From: VRUE01 sp963742535
GTDB lineage: Bacteria; Actinomycetota; Thermoleophilia; Solirubrobacterales; 70-9
DNA: 64,000 nt
Direction: 5' to 3'
Assembly: GCA_963742535.1 (NCBI GenBank)
Contig: CAVUMC010000002.1
Location: 1,054,001 to 1,118,000, forward strand
The translations under genes were made by a program, and so were the position numbers. Position 1 is the first letter of the stretch, and each line of letters starts with the position of its first letter. The notes under the pieces are model-generated. The model ran no database searches. It saw nothing but the letters and a program-made list of their open reading frames with translations, and was not told where the DNA came from. Of this stretch, positions 1 to 9,321 are shown one piece after another.

Positions 1-1164
1 ATTCGTCCCACCCTGCTCCAACCTCTCGATCCGCCTCAGCAACCCCTCTGTCGACGGATCCAGATCAGGCCGAGCTGCCTTGAGCAGCGCGATCTCTACG
101 GCCATGCGGGCGTCATCGCCCTCGCGGACGTTGGTGAGGGCGTTTGCGAGCTCGTCGATTGTGCGGACGAGAGCTGCTGCGCCGACGGCGTTCGCTTGAG
201 TTGTCAACCGTTCGGAGTCGGTTGCCGTCACTACAAACGTGTTTGGCACCTCCCCCACGGTCTGCGTCACCAGCAGATGGCGCAGGTGTGCCAGGAGGTC
301 GCGGGCGAATTGGGCGGGGTCGCGGCCGGAGCGGGCCATCTTCTCGACCCCGAGCAGAACGCCCTTGGGGTCTTCGGCGGCAACCGCGTCGACGGCATCG
401 AAGAGCAGCTCGGCGTCGGCCGCACCGAGCAGCTCGAGCACGTCGGCGAGCTTGACCTCGTTGCCACCGAAGGCGACCAGCTGGTCGAGCGTGCCGAGCG
501 CGTCACGGAAGCTGCCCGAGGCGGAGCGGGCGATCATCGCCACGGCGGCGTCCTCGGCCGTGATCCCCTCAGCCGCGGCGACCCGCTGCAGCACCTCGGA
601 GATCTGCTCCAGTGAGGGGCGCTGGAAGTCGAAGCGCTGGCAACGGTCGGCGATCGTCGCCATCACCTTGTGCGACTCGGTGGTAGCGAGGACGAAGACG
701 GTGTTGGGCGGCGGCTCCTCGAGCGTCTTGAGGAAGGCGTTCCAGGCCTCCTTGGTCAGCATGTGCGCCTCGTCGAGGATGTAGACCTTCCAGCGGCCGC
801 CGGTGGGCGCGTAGGCGACCCGCTCGCGCAGGTCGCGCACGTCGTCGACCGAGCGGTTGGAGGCGGCGTCCATCTCGATCACGTCGATCGAGGTGCCTGC
901 GGCGATCGTCACGCACGATTCGCATTCGCCACAGGGGGTGACGGTCGGACCGCCGCGCTCGCAGTTGAGCGAACGGGCGAGGATCTTCGCCATCGAGGTC
1001 TTGCCGGTGCCGCGCGAGCCGACAAAGAGGTAGGCGTGGTGGACCTTGCCCTGCTCGACCGCGTTGCGCAGCGTGCGCACCACGTGCTGCTGCCCCACGA
1101 CCTGGTCGAAGGAACCAGGGCGGTGGCGGCGATAGAGGGAGATCGAGTCGCTCGAGGGCGGCAC
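1..1164 (-). CDS. dnaX: DNA polymerase III subunit gamma/tau (5' part; 3' end off the window)
   Basis: Clamp-loader ATPase of the replicative polymerase. The minus frame is open for 388 codons from a GTG at 1164 to the window edge, so the C-terminal part is missing. Visible are the N-terminal LYRRHRPGSFDQVVGQ, Walker A GSRGTGKT at about residues 49-56, the four zinc cysteines (about 68, 78, 81, 84), Walker B/DEAH at 131-134 (ILDEAHML), sensor-1 ATTES and the following helical domain. The GTG is chosen because the conserved N-terminus begins a few residues after it. It is divergent from the glycosyltransferase at 1283, with a large hairpin between them. In many actinobacteria dnaX lies close to the SRP RNA gene; here ffs is on the same strand 6.8 kb upstream. 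Confidence 0.95.
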   Translation of the reverse strand, partial: MPPSSDSISLYRRHRPGSFDQVVGQQHVVRTLRNAVEQGKVHHAYLFVGSRGTGKTSMAKILARSLNCERGGPTVTPCGECESCVTIAAGTSIDVIEMDAASNRSVDDVRDLRERVAYAPTGGRWKVYILDEAHMLTKEAWNAFLKTLEEPPPNTVFVLATTESHKVMATIADRCQRFDFQRPSLEQISEVLQRVAAAEGITAEDAAVAMIARSASGSFRDALGTLDQLVAFGGNEVKLADVLELLGAADAELLFDAVDAVAAEDPKGVLLGVEKMARSGRDPAQFARDLLAHLRHLLVTQTVGEVPNTFVVTATDSERLTTQANAVGAAALVRTIDELANALTNVREGDDARMAVEIALLKAARPDLDPSTEGLLRRIERLEQGGTN

Positions 1165-1204
1165 TGTGGCCAGTGTATCCGCGCGCCAAACTCCCCCTCC
1201 TCGG

Positions 1205-1251
1205 CGGTGCAACGCTTTTCGGTGGTGGGACAACCGAAAAACGTTGCACCG
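1205..1251. repeat. Intergenic inverted repeat, 19-nt arms
   Basis: Arms at 1205-1223 and 1233-1251 (CGGTGCAACGCTTTTCGGT and its complement) pair with one mismatch around a 9-nt loop. It fills the gap between the divergent dnaX and glycosyltransferase starts, so it cannot terminate either gene. It may be an operator, a cruciform, or a remnant repeat. No second copy was noticed in the window. Confidence 0.75.
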
Positions 1252-1282
1252 TGACCGGGGCGGGCACCGATACCGTGCGCCG

Positions 1283-2848
1283 GTGCCGCAGCGGGCCCGC
1301 AACTGGCTGATTCCCCTCGCCTGGGTGGCCGGCATCTGTGCCGCGCTGCTGATCGTCTTCCCGCTCGGCTTCCCCAACTACGACACGATCTACGCGCTGG
1401 TCTGGGGCCGCGAACTGGCTCACGGGGTGAGCCCGGACTACGGCGCTGCCCTGCCCCCCACGCCGCACCCGCTGGCGGATCTGCTCGGCGTGGTGACGAC
1501 GCCGCTCGGCGACGGCGCGATCACGGTGACGATGGCCCTCGCCTACGTCTCGCTGGCGCTGGTCGTCTACCTCGTCTACCGGCTCGGCTCACTCTGGTTC
1601 GATCGCCCGATCGGCGCCGTCGCCGCCGCGATCGTCCTCACCCGCGCCCCCTTCCTCTCCAACGGCCTGCGCGCCTACATCGACGTCCCCTACATCGCCC
1701 TCGTGCTCGGAGCACTGGCGATAGAGAGCAAAAAGCCTCGCTGCGGCTGGCCGGTTCTAGCCCTGCTCGCCCTCGCTGGATTGCTCCGACCGGAGGCTTG
1801 GCTGTTCTCGGTGGCCTACCTGGTCTACCTACTGGTCGGTCCCTCACAAGCTCCCGCCACAACGGATGGAGCAGCGAGCTCGTCCCGCAAGGACGCTCCC
1901 GAGAGCGAGAGCAGGGCACCCCTCGAACGGGCGGATACTCAAAATGCCGGCCTAATTAGGCCGGCATTTGTCCGGGCGAGGGGCGCCCTGCTCTCGCCCC
2001 GCGGCGCCGGTCTCTTGGCACTTGCCCTCGCCGCCCCCATCCTCTGGGTGCTCTTCGACGGGGTCACGACCGGCAACTTCCTCTACTCGCTCACTGGCAC
2101 CCAGGAAACCGTCGAGACACTGAAGCGCCACACCGGCCCGGTCGACCTCGTCATCTGGGGTCCCCGGGCGCTCGGCGAAGTGATGCAGTGGCCGGGAATG
2201 GTCGGCGCGGCGGGCGGCATCGTCCTTGCCTTCGCCTTCCTGCGCAAGCGCTCCCTGCTCGGTCTCGTCGCCCTGGTCCTCGCCCTCGGCGCTTTCGCCC
2301 TGCTCGCCGTGGGCGGGCTCGCGATCATCGCCCGCTACACGATGCTCGGCGGCGCGATCCTGGCGATCTTCATCGCCGTCGGCCTACTTGGCTGGCGCCT
2401 GCTCGATGCCGAGCATCCCTGGCGGCGGCGCTGGCAGGTTTTCGCCGGCGTCGTCGTCCTCATGTTCGTGCTCTGGCTCCCCAACCAGTGGGACCTCGAC
2501 TCGACCGTGCACAGCGACCTCTCCGATCAGGGGACGATCGAGCGCGACCTCAGTCGCCTCGCCGATTCGGGCGCCTTCGCCAAGCCCCTCTGCGGTCCGA
2601 TCGCCGTGCCCAACCACCGTGCGGTGCCGCGCCTCGCCTTCAACCTCGACGTCAAGCCGACCGACGTCATCAGCGCCAGCGAGGAAGGCGTTCCCCGGCA
2701 CGGCTACTTCCTCGAGCCCGCCAGCCCCTTCGTCATCCACAACTTCATCCTCGACCCCAACGACCCGACCCGCTTCGAGCTGAGCGTGCCGCGCGGCTTC
2801 GAACGAGTCGCGGCCAACGACTCCTGGGTCCTCTACCGCCGCTGCTGA
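1283..2848 (+). CDS. Multi-pass membrane glycosyltransferase (GT-C/PMT-like)
   Basis: Protein of 521 residues with about ten hydrophobic segments and a C-terminal extracytoplasmic domain. The first outer loop has the acidic pattern expected of lipid-sugar-dependent GT-C enzymes (FPNYDTIYALVWGRELAHG). Such enzymes move a sugar from a polyprenyl-phosphate carrier to a cell-surface acceptor, but substrate and acceptor cannot be read from sequence. The GTG at 1283 is chosen because the frame upstream of it crosses the 1205-1251 hairpin and looks non-coding. A low-complexity loop (about residues 190-240) is encoded by a 91-bp imperfect palindrome, which is unusual inside a gene. The next gene starts 19 bp downstream. 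Confidence 0.75.
   Translation: MPQRARNWLIPLAWVAGICAALLIVFPLGFPNYDTIYALVWGRELAHGVSPDYGAALPPTPHPLADLLGVVTTPLGDGAITVTMALAYVSLALVVYLVYRLGSLWFDRPIGAVAAAIVLTRAPFLSNGLRAYIDVPYIALVLGALAIESKKPRCGWPVLALLALAGLLRPEAWLFSVAYLVYLLVGPSQAPATTDGAASSSRKDAPESESRAPLERADTQNAGLIRPAFVRARGALLSPRGAGLLALALAAPILWVLFDGVTTGNFLYSLTGTQETVETLKRHTGPVDLVIWGPRALGEVMQWPGMVGAAGGIVLAFAFLRKRSLLGLVALVLALGAFALLAVGGLAIIARYTMLGGAILAIFIAVGLLGWRLLDAEHPWRRRWQVFAGVVVLMFVLWLPNQWDLDSTVHSDLSDQGTIERDLSRLADSGAFAKPLCGPIAVPNHRAVPRLAFNLDVKPTDVISASEEGVPRHGYFLEPASPFVIHNFILDPNDPTRFELSVPRGFERVAANDSWVLYRRC
1906..1996. repeat. 91-bp imperfect palindrome inside the glycosyltransferase gene
   Basis: The core 1942-1969 is a perfect 28-bp palindrome centred on CCTAATTAGG. 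Outer 20-nt arms at 1906-1925 and 1977-1996 (CGAGAGCAGGGCACCCCTCG and its complement) match with one difference. The element keeps the reading frame open and encodes a polar loop. It resembles a REP/MITE-like palindromic insertion that was retained in frame. Confidence 0.7.
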
Positions 2849-2867
2849 GCGGGTTAGGCTGACGCGG

Positions 2868-3869
2868 GTGTTGAGCGGAGGGTTCAAGCGCTCCGGCCTC
2901 TTCGGCCTGATCGGGGTCGTCGTGGTGGCGGCTGCGGTCGCGGCAATCGCCCTCAACAGCGAAGGCGACGCCAACCCAAAGGGAACGCTGGCGCTGATCT
3001 TCGGGGTGATCGCGGTCTTTGTGGTGATCCTCCTCGTCCTCCAGCGCTCTGACCTGAACCGGGCGGCGGGGGGCGATGCGAAGGCGGTGCAGAGGGCGGT
3101 TGCGGAAGGTGGCGGCGTGATCGAGAACCCGACGACGATGGAGGAACAGCAGCTCTGGGCGGCACTCGCGGTCAAGCCGATCGACGAGGCGGCGCTCGAG
3201 GCGCGCGGCTCGATGTGGGACTCGGCTCGGCGCAGCCAACACCTGGGCTGGATCGTGATGCTGCTGATTCTCCTCACCGTCCCCGCGATCTACCTCACCG
3301 AAAGCTTCATGCCGCTGCTGATCGGCGGACCGCTGATCGTGATTGCGGCGATCTACGGCTCGATCCGGGCATTGGCGCCGGGCGGCGAGGTGGACAGCGC
3401 CTACGAGAAGGTCGGTGTGGCGATGGCGCCGCTCGGCTTCGAGGTGACCGAGCGCCCCAAGGTCAACATCGAGGTGCGGGAAGCAACGACCGGGCGGGTC
3501 GGCCCGAAGATTCACGGAGCGCTCGTGCTCAGTGGCGAGCGCCACGGGCGGCCGGTCTCGGCGCGGCTCGGCAGCGGTGAGGTCAGTCTCCACAGTGAGG
3601 TCACGGTGCGGATAGCTGCACCGGAGTTCAAGGCGAAATCGCGCGACGGCAAGGTCCGCCCGGGAGACGAGGTCCCGACGGCGATCGCCGAATCGCTGCG
3701 CTCGATGCCCAACTCGACGCGCTGGAAGAAACTCACCGTCGCGGGCGGCCCGGAGGGGATCGTCGTCAGTCGCAAGGGTGGCGCGCAGGCCGACTGGCTC
3801 TGCGACCTCTGGCTGGCGGAGCGCCTCGCCGACGCGGTCGGCGCTCGCCCGGCCGCGAGCGCGACCTAG
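2868..3869 (+). CDS. Membrane protein of unknown function
   Basis: Protein of 333 residues starting at a GTG 19 bp after the glycosyltransferase, probably co-transcribed. There are two membrane segments near residues 10-65 and a second hydrophobic pair at about 125-170, followed by a soluble C-terminal domain of about 160 residues containing a charged, beta-rich region (EVREATTGRVGPKIHGALVLSG). I do not recognise the family. The paired membrane hairpins with a cytoplasmic tail suggest a membrane-anchored accessory protein. Its stop overlaps the convergent acetolactate decarboxylase stop by a few bases. Confidence 0.7.
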   Translation: MLSGGFKRSGLFGLIGVVVVAAAVAAIALNSEGDANPKGTLALIFGVIAVFVVILLVLQRSDLNRAAGGDAKAVQRAVAEGGGVIENPTTMEEQQLWAALAVKPIDEAALEARGSMWDSARRSQHLGWIVMLLILLTVPAIYLTESFMPLLIGGPLIVIAAIYGSIRALAPGGEVDSAYEKVGVAMAPLGFEVTERPKVNIEVREATTGRVGPKIHGALVLSGERHGRPVSARLGSGEVSLHSEVTVRIAAPEFKAKSRDGKVRPGDEVPTAIAESLRSMPNSTRWKKLTVAGGPEGIVVSRKGGAQADWLCDLWLAERLADAVGARPAASAT

Positions 3870-4609
3870 CTCGACCGCTCGACCAACTCGACCGCGGCGT
3901 GAGTCGCTGCGGCGACTTCGGGGTCGGCCAGCTCGATCCCCGGCGGCAGCTCGACGTGCAGCTCGCTGGAGGGATCGATCCGCACCCGCAGCGGCTCGCC
4001 CGCGCGCGAGCCGAGCACGTGCCCGCCGCGACTGCGGTCCTCGCTGATGAAGTGCAGGTGGTAGCCGCTGACCTCGATCCCCTCGGCGTAATCGGGAAAG
4101 CGGAAGCCCAGCATCGTCCCGGCCACATCGCGCAGCCCGAAGACGTGCTGCTCGGCGACGACCTCGGTCAGCGGACGGTAGGGCGGGCTCTGGCGCGGCA
4201 CCGAGCGAGCGCGGACGAGCTCGAAGCGCCCGTCGATCCGAATCGCCGCCGAGACGGCGTCCGCCGGCACCAGCTCGTCCAACCGAGCCAGCAGCTCATC
4301 GTGGTCGCGGGCGGCGGGGAGCTCGACGTCAACACCCGCGTCGAAACGGGTGACCACAGCGAACGGAGTTCGCGCGTCGGCCGGCACCTCGTTCACCTCA
4401 CCTTCGACGTCGGCACGGTAGAAGTGGCCGTCGAGCGCGATCATCTCGCCGTCGAGGGCGTTGAGCGTGCCCAGCCCGAGGTCGCCGTGCTCGGCCAGCT
4501 CGGCAAACGAGAGGTCGCCCTCATAGGCACCCCCCAACAGCGCTCCGATCGTCGACGCTTGGAACAGCACGTGCGCCTCACGCTCCGCGTGCAGTTCGGC
4601 CTCGCGCAT
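3866..4609 (-). CDS. budA: Alpha-acetolactate decarboxylase
   Basis: Converts 2-acetolactate to acetoin in the butanediol/acetoin overflow pathway. Family landmarks are FQASTIGALLGGAYEGDLSFAE, HGDLGLGTLNALDGEM with the conserved Glu, and the zinc triad HLH followed by His 11 residues later (HLHFISEDRSRGGH). The length of 247 residues fits the family. The ATG at 4609 is preferred; an in-frame GTG lies 9 bp upstream, and the longer open frame beyond is an antisense shadow of the channel gene. No acetolactate synthase or acetoin dehydrogenase is adjacent, so the neighbourhood does not explain its role. It is divergent from the channel gene with 60 bp between. Confidence 0.93.
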   Translation of the reverse strand: MREAELHAEREAHVLFQASTIGALLGGAYEGDLSFAELAEHGDLGLGTLNALDGEMIALDGHFYRADVEGEVNEVPADARTPFAVVTRFDAGVDVELPAARDHDELLARLDELVPADAVSAAIRIDGRFELVRARSVPRQSPPYRPLTEVVAEQHVFGLRDVAGTMLGFRFPDYAEGIEVSGYHLHFISEDRSRGGHVLGSRAGEPLRVRIDPSSELHVELPPGIELADPEVAAATHAAVELVERSS

Positions 4610-4669
4610 CGTCTCCACGTGCAGCGACCTGATCCAGCGCTCGTCCAGCACAGGCGTCAGTCTTCCAGC

Positions 4670-6109
4670 ATGTTGAGACGCGCGATGCAGACGACGGGCG
4701 GGCGCGTCGTGCTGTTGGTCTCCGCGGTGGCGGTGCTTGTGCTCGGCAGCGCCGCGATCGCCCACTTCGCCCTCGACCAGTTCGACGACTACGGCGAGGC
4801 GCTCTGGTCGGCGGTCCTGCACGTGCTCGACCCCTCCAGCCTGCACGACGACAGCGACGCGGCGGAAAGGGGGATCGGCCTCTTCCAAGCGGTGACCGGG
4901 CTCGTCCTGCTCGTCGGCCTGCTCTTCACCTTCGTCGCCGAGAGCGTCGGCAGCTCGCTCGAGCGGCTGGGCCAGGCGGACCGGCCGGTGCGCTGCAGTA
5001 ACCATCTGCTCGTCGTTGGTGGCACCGACCTCGCCTCGGTCGCCGCCACCGCCGCCGCCGAGTCCCAACTGGAGACTGAGCTGCGGCGGCTCGTCGTGCT
5101 CGCGCCTGAGTCGGCGCGGGAGTCGCGCGCTCAGATCCTCGATGAGCTCGAAGAGGCGAGCGGCAAAGACCTCAAGATCGACCTCATCTTCGGCGACACC
5201 GCTGGGGACTCGGGCTTCGAGCTGGCCGGCGCTGAGCGAGCGCGGGCGATCCTGCTGATGGCCTCGAGCAGCGGCCCGGTCCCGGCCGAAGCGGCGGACG
5301 TCGAGGTGACCCAGAGCGGCCTCGCCCTGCTCGACTACCTGCGCGAGCGCGATGCCTCACCGCTGGTGCGACTGCTCTTTCGCCGTGGCCGCAACGTCGA
5401 CGCCAGCTGGGAGCTCTTCCCCTCCGATTGGGACGCGATCGTCGGCGATCGCACCATCTCGGCCCTCTTGCGCCTGGCGATCACGCGGCCGCCCGCGCTG
5501 GAGAAGTTGCCGAGCTGGGTCGCCGAGCACGGCTCGGTCGAACCCTTCACCAAGCTCGTCGACGCGGCTTGGAAAGCGGCGGTCAGGAAGGAGGAGCCGC
5601 TGCGACTGACGATCGTCGGCTGCGGCATCAGCGCACCGGCCCTGATGGAGGACCTGGCGGAAGTCGGTGCCGAGAACTTTGCGGTGACGATGATCGCGCC
5701 GCGCGCTGCCTTCGAGCGTTACCTGGGAACGGCCGAACCGTCGGGGATCCGGATTCATTACGTCGAGTCACTGCCGACCGATACCGAACATCTGCCCCGC
5801 AGCCTGATCGAGTCCCGACCGCACATGGTCATCGTCACCCCCAGCCCAACCGACTGGAACCAACGCGCCTCCGACGCCAACGCCACGCTCTCGATCCTGC
5901 GCGTGCTCAGCACCGCCGGTGGCCGGGAGCTGCCGGTGCTCGCCGAGCTCTTCCTCTCCGAGAGCACCAAGCGGCTGCCCAGCGACCCCCGTCTACTGGC
6001 GGTTTCGATGCTGCGCTCGGTCTCTACCGCGGTCGCGCTCAGCCTCTTCGACCCCGAGCGGGCGGCCGAGCTGGAGCGCCAGCTCGCCGCCGGAGCCGCC
6101 GATCATTGA
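4670..6109 (+). CDS. CASTOR/POLLUX-type TrkA-like ion channel protein
   Basis: Protein of 479 residues. Two N-terminal membrane segments flank a pore-like loop (residues about 8-95: LVSAVAVLVLGSAAIAH, then GLVLLVGLLFTFVAES). They are followed by two Rossmann-like cytoplasmic domains (HLLVVGGTDLASV and LTIVGCGISAPALMEDL). This matches the bacterial relatives of plant CASTOR/POLLUX/SYM8, in which RCK-like domains gate a cation pore. Ion specificity cannot be assigned. ATG 4670 is the first start after the divergent gap; the ORF upstream is antisense to budA. The ABC transporter gene begins 10 bp downstream, so the genes are probably co-transcribed. Confidence 0.8.
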   Translation: MLRRAMQTTGGRVVLLVSAVAVLVLGSAAIAHFALDQFDDYGEALWSAVLHVLDPSSLHDDSDAAERGIGLFQAVTGLVLLVGLLFTFVAESVGSSLERLGQADRPVRCSNHLLVVGGTDLASVAATAAAESQLETELRRLVVLAPESARESRAQILDELEEASGKDLKIDLIFGDTAGDSGFELAGAERARAILLMASSSGPVPAEAADVEVTQSGLALLDYLRERDASPLVRLLFRRGRNVDASWELFPSDWDAIVGDRTISALLRLAITRPPALEKLPSWVAEHGSVEPFTKLVDAAWKAAVRKEEPLRLTIVGCGISAPALMEDLAEVGAENFAVTMIAPRAAFERYLGTAEPSGIRIHYVESLPTDTEHLPRSLIESRPHMVIVTPSPTDWNQRASDANATLSILRVLSTAGGRELPVLAELFLSESTKRLPSDPRLLAVSMLRSVSTAVALSLFDPERAAELERQLAAGAADH

Positions 6110-6119
6110 GAATCGGCGC

Positions 6120-7009
<890 letters not shown>

Positions 7010-7013
<4 letters not shown>

Positions 7014-7807
7014 GCGACGAGATCACGGCGAAGGCGAAGCTGGGCCGGCTCGAACCGGCGGCGATCGCCGGGATCATAAGCCGCGAGATCGCCAACTTCC
7101 GCACCTACTGGAAGGGCACCACCTTCTCCAGCATCCTCGAACCGATCGTCTACCTGCTCGCCTTCGGCCTCGGCCTCAGCGCGACCCTGGTCGACGAAGT
7201 CAACGGCATCCCCTATATCCAGTTCGTCGGCACCGGCATGGTCGCCACCGCGGTGATCTTTTCCAGCGCCCTGCCGGCGATGTTCGGCACCTTCGTCAAG
7301 CACCGCTTCCAGAACACCTACGACGCGATCCTCGCCGCGCCGGTCGACGTCGAGGAGCTGGTCACGGCGGAGATGCTCTGGATCGCCCTGCGCTCAGGCA
7401 CCTACGGTTGCGTGCCGCTGATCGTGACGATCGGCTTCGGCCTCGACCCGGCCTGGGGCATGCTGCTGGTGCCGTTCTTCTGCTTCGCCACGGCGCTCGG
7501 CTTCGCCGGCTTCGGCATCGCGATGGCGGCGACCGTGGCCAAGATCGACCAGTTCAACTACGTCACCGCGCTCTGCATTACACCGCTTTTCCTCGTCGCC
7601 GGCACCTTCTTCCCGATCGAAGGCCTGCCTGAGGGCTTTCAGATAATTGCCCAGGCCAACCCGCTGCACCAGCTGGTCGAACTGGTCCGCGGCGGCGCCT
7701 TCGGCTTCGAGGCGGTCGACATCGCCCGCTTCGCCTTCCTAGTCGCCTTCGCTCTGCTGACCTGGCGAATCGCGATCAACCGCATGCAAAAGCGGCTGAT
7801 CGACTAA
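7010..7807 (+). CDS. ABC-2 type transporter permease (NodJ-like)
   Basis: Protein of 265 residues with about six membrane segments and an ABC-2 architecture (YLLAFGLGLSATL, the MFGTFVKHRFQNTYDAI coupling helix, and FFPIEGLPEGFQIIAQANPLHQLVELVRG near the C-terminus). It pairs with the ATPase encoded immediately upstream, with the start overlapping by GTGA. The transcript probably ends at the strong hairpin just downstream. The substrate is not identifiable. Confidence 0.92.
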
Positions 7808-7809
7808 CG

Positions 7810-7851
7810 AAGCGAGAGTTGACCACACCCCAAGTGGGTCAACTCTCGCTT
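7810..7851 (+). terminator. Strong hairpin terminator after the ABC exporter
   Basis: Perfect 15-bp stem (7810-7824 with 7837-7851, AAGCGAGAGTTGACC) and a 12-nt loop, starting 3 bp after the permease stop. No long U-tract follows, as is common in high-GC genomes. It may also stop minus-strand transcription coming from ffs. Confidence 0.85.
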
Positions 7852-7921
7852 GAAGAAATTGGACCGTGCGCCCCGTCCTCCGAGACGAAGTCACCGGGCG
7901 TGTCCGTCGTGGTTGGCTCGA

Positions 7922-8016
7922 GCCGGGCTCACCTGCGGCACCCGCGGCATCCGCTTAAGGCTGCTTCCTTCCGGACCTGACCTGGTTCGCGTGCCCACGT
8001 CGCGCAGGACCCGGCC
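7922..8016 (-). ncRNA. ffs: Signal recognition particle RNA, small bacterial (4.5S) type
   Basis: On the minus strand the conserved apical domain IV is intact (GGTCAGGTCCGGAAGGAAGC), with the asymmetric-loop partner GCCGCGGGTGCCGC on the 3' side. Flanking sequence pairs GCCGGGTCCTGCGC with GCAGGTGAGCCCGGC, giving a single rod of about 95 nt. It binds Ffh for co-translational membrane targeting. The exact ends are inferred from pairing. The strand matches dnaX, but six plus-strand genes lie between them. Confidence 0.93.
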
Positions 8017-8166
8017 GTCAACACCTTCCGCGACGCACTGACCCCGACGGCCAGCCCCTCGGAACGGGATTCGGCCCCGCTAAGCGGATTTCGGGTGACA
8101 GGGCACCGCTGATTCCCCACCTAGCACGGTCCATGACCATCGTATGTGATCAGAGGTGAAAGCCGC

Positions 8167-9255
8167 TCATCGGCGCACCAGCTTGCGGCTCTTGTAGACG
8201 GTGGCGACCGTCTTGCCGGCGTGGACTTTCTGGCGCACGAGCAGGCGCTTGCGGGCGCTGAGCTTCTTGCGGGCGACCGGCTTGACCCGCAGCGAGACCA
8301 GCTTGGACTTGCCGCGGCGCAGGCGCACCGTCTGCTTCAGCGTCGCCGGGCGGCGCTTGTTCAGCAGGCCCTGGGCGGTGGTGCGACAGGCGTGTCCGAT
8401 CTTGCGCGGGCAGTTGACGCGAACGAAGAGGCGCTTACCGCCATCCCCGACTACGGCGGTTCCCGGCGTTGCCTGGCGCAGCAGTTCCAAGAGTCGCTGT
8501 TCGGTCAGCGCATTGGAGCGGCTGCCGCCTTTGCCTTTTCCACTTCCTTTGCCGCCCGCACCTTTGCCGTTGCCACTTCCCTCATCGGAGGCGCTGAGCA
8601 CGACGTTGTCGTAGTCGGTGTTGCCACTCGCGAGGACTGCAGTGCCCGTCGTGTAAGTGCTGACGATCTGGACTCGGTAGCTGTGACCGACGGTAAGGCT
8701 CTGCGGGGAGAGCGAGCCGCGGGTCACGCTGGTCCACGAGTCGGCGCCGGCGAGCGTGGTCGGCGCGATCAATGTCGTTGCCTCGCCGCCTTCGCTGAGG
8801 TCGAGCAGACGCACGGTGTACTCGGCCGAGTTGCCGGGCAGGGCGAGGAGCTGGTCGACGTTGGAGCGTCGGTCGAGTGAGAAGCCGATTGCGGTCGCCG
8901 CGTCGCCGCCCGCCCCTTCATACGCGAAGGCGGGACTTTCCCAGGTGCCGCTCGTCGTCCCCCCAATCGCGGTGGCACCGACCACGCCCAGATAGGCAGA
9001 GCGGATGAAGCCCCCGCCATCGCTACCGCCGCTCGCCTGGTAGCCGTTGGTGACGCCGGCGCAGAGGACCGGCGGCAGGCAGGCGCCTTCGTTGGCGGAC
9101 GAGGAGGTCCAGCCGGAGGGACCGCCAGCGAAGCCGCGCGCCGCGGCGGCCGGCGGGTACTTGCTGGTCGCGGCACCCGCCATGGCGGGCAGGGCGAGCA
9201 TTAGAGAGGCAATGAAGGTTGTAAAGATTGCCGTTGAGGTTCGTTTCGTAATCAT
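8167..9255 (-). CDS. Secreted protein with basic C-terminal domain, function unknown
   Basis: Protein of 362 residues. A Sec signal peptide (MITKRTSTAIFTTFIASLML, cleavage near AGA-AT) is followed by a Gly/Ser/Thr-rich beta-type domain (about 35-235), a flexible Gly/Lys linker (GSGNGKGAGGKGSGKGKGGS) and a strongly basic C-terminal domain ending KTVATVYKSRKLVRR. The two domains look like modules often found on actinobacterial surface proteins; the basic end may bind anionic wall polymers. ATG 9255 is chosen because it opens the signal peptide; the longer upstream frame is antisense to the antiporter. It is divergent from the antiporter across 66 bp. No catalytic motif was recognised. Confidence 0.7.
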   Translation of the reverse strand: MITKRTSTAIFTTFIASLMLALPAMAGAATSKYPPAAAARGFAGGPSGWTSSSANEGACLPPVLCAGVTNGYQASGGSDGGGFIRSAYLGVVGATAIGGTTSGTWESPAFAYEGAGGDAATAIGFSLDRRSNVDQLLALPGNSAEYTVRLLDLSEGGEATTLIAPTTLAGADSWTSVTRGSLSPQSLTVGHSYRVQIVSTYTTGTAVLASGNTDYDNVVLSASDEGSGNGKGAGGKGSGKGKGGSRSNALTEQRLLELLRQATPGTAVVGDGGKRLFVRVNCPRKIGHACRTTAQGLLNKRRPATLKQTVRLRRGKSKLVSLRVKPVARKKLSARKRLLVRQKVHAGKTVATVYKSRKLVRR

Positions 9256-9321
9256 TTTTGGGTAGTACCTCGCCGAGGTCCCTTCCACTCCCCCTTTGGA
9301 CGAACATAGGATCGGCGCAAC

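Noticed and set aside
3866..5068. 400-codon frame as a longer acetolactate decarboxylase
   Set aside because: The N-terminal 150 codons are antisense to the channel gene and unlike the family; homology starts near 4609.
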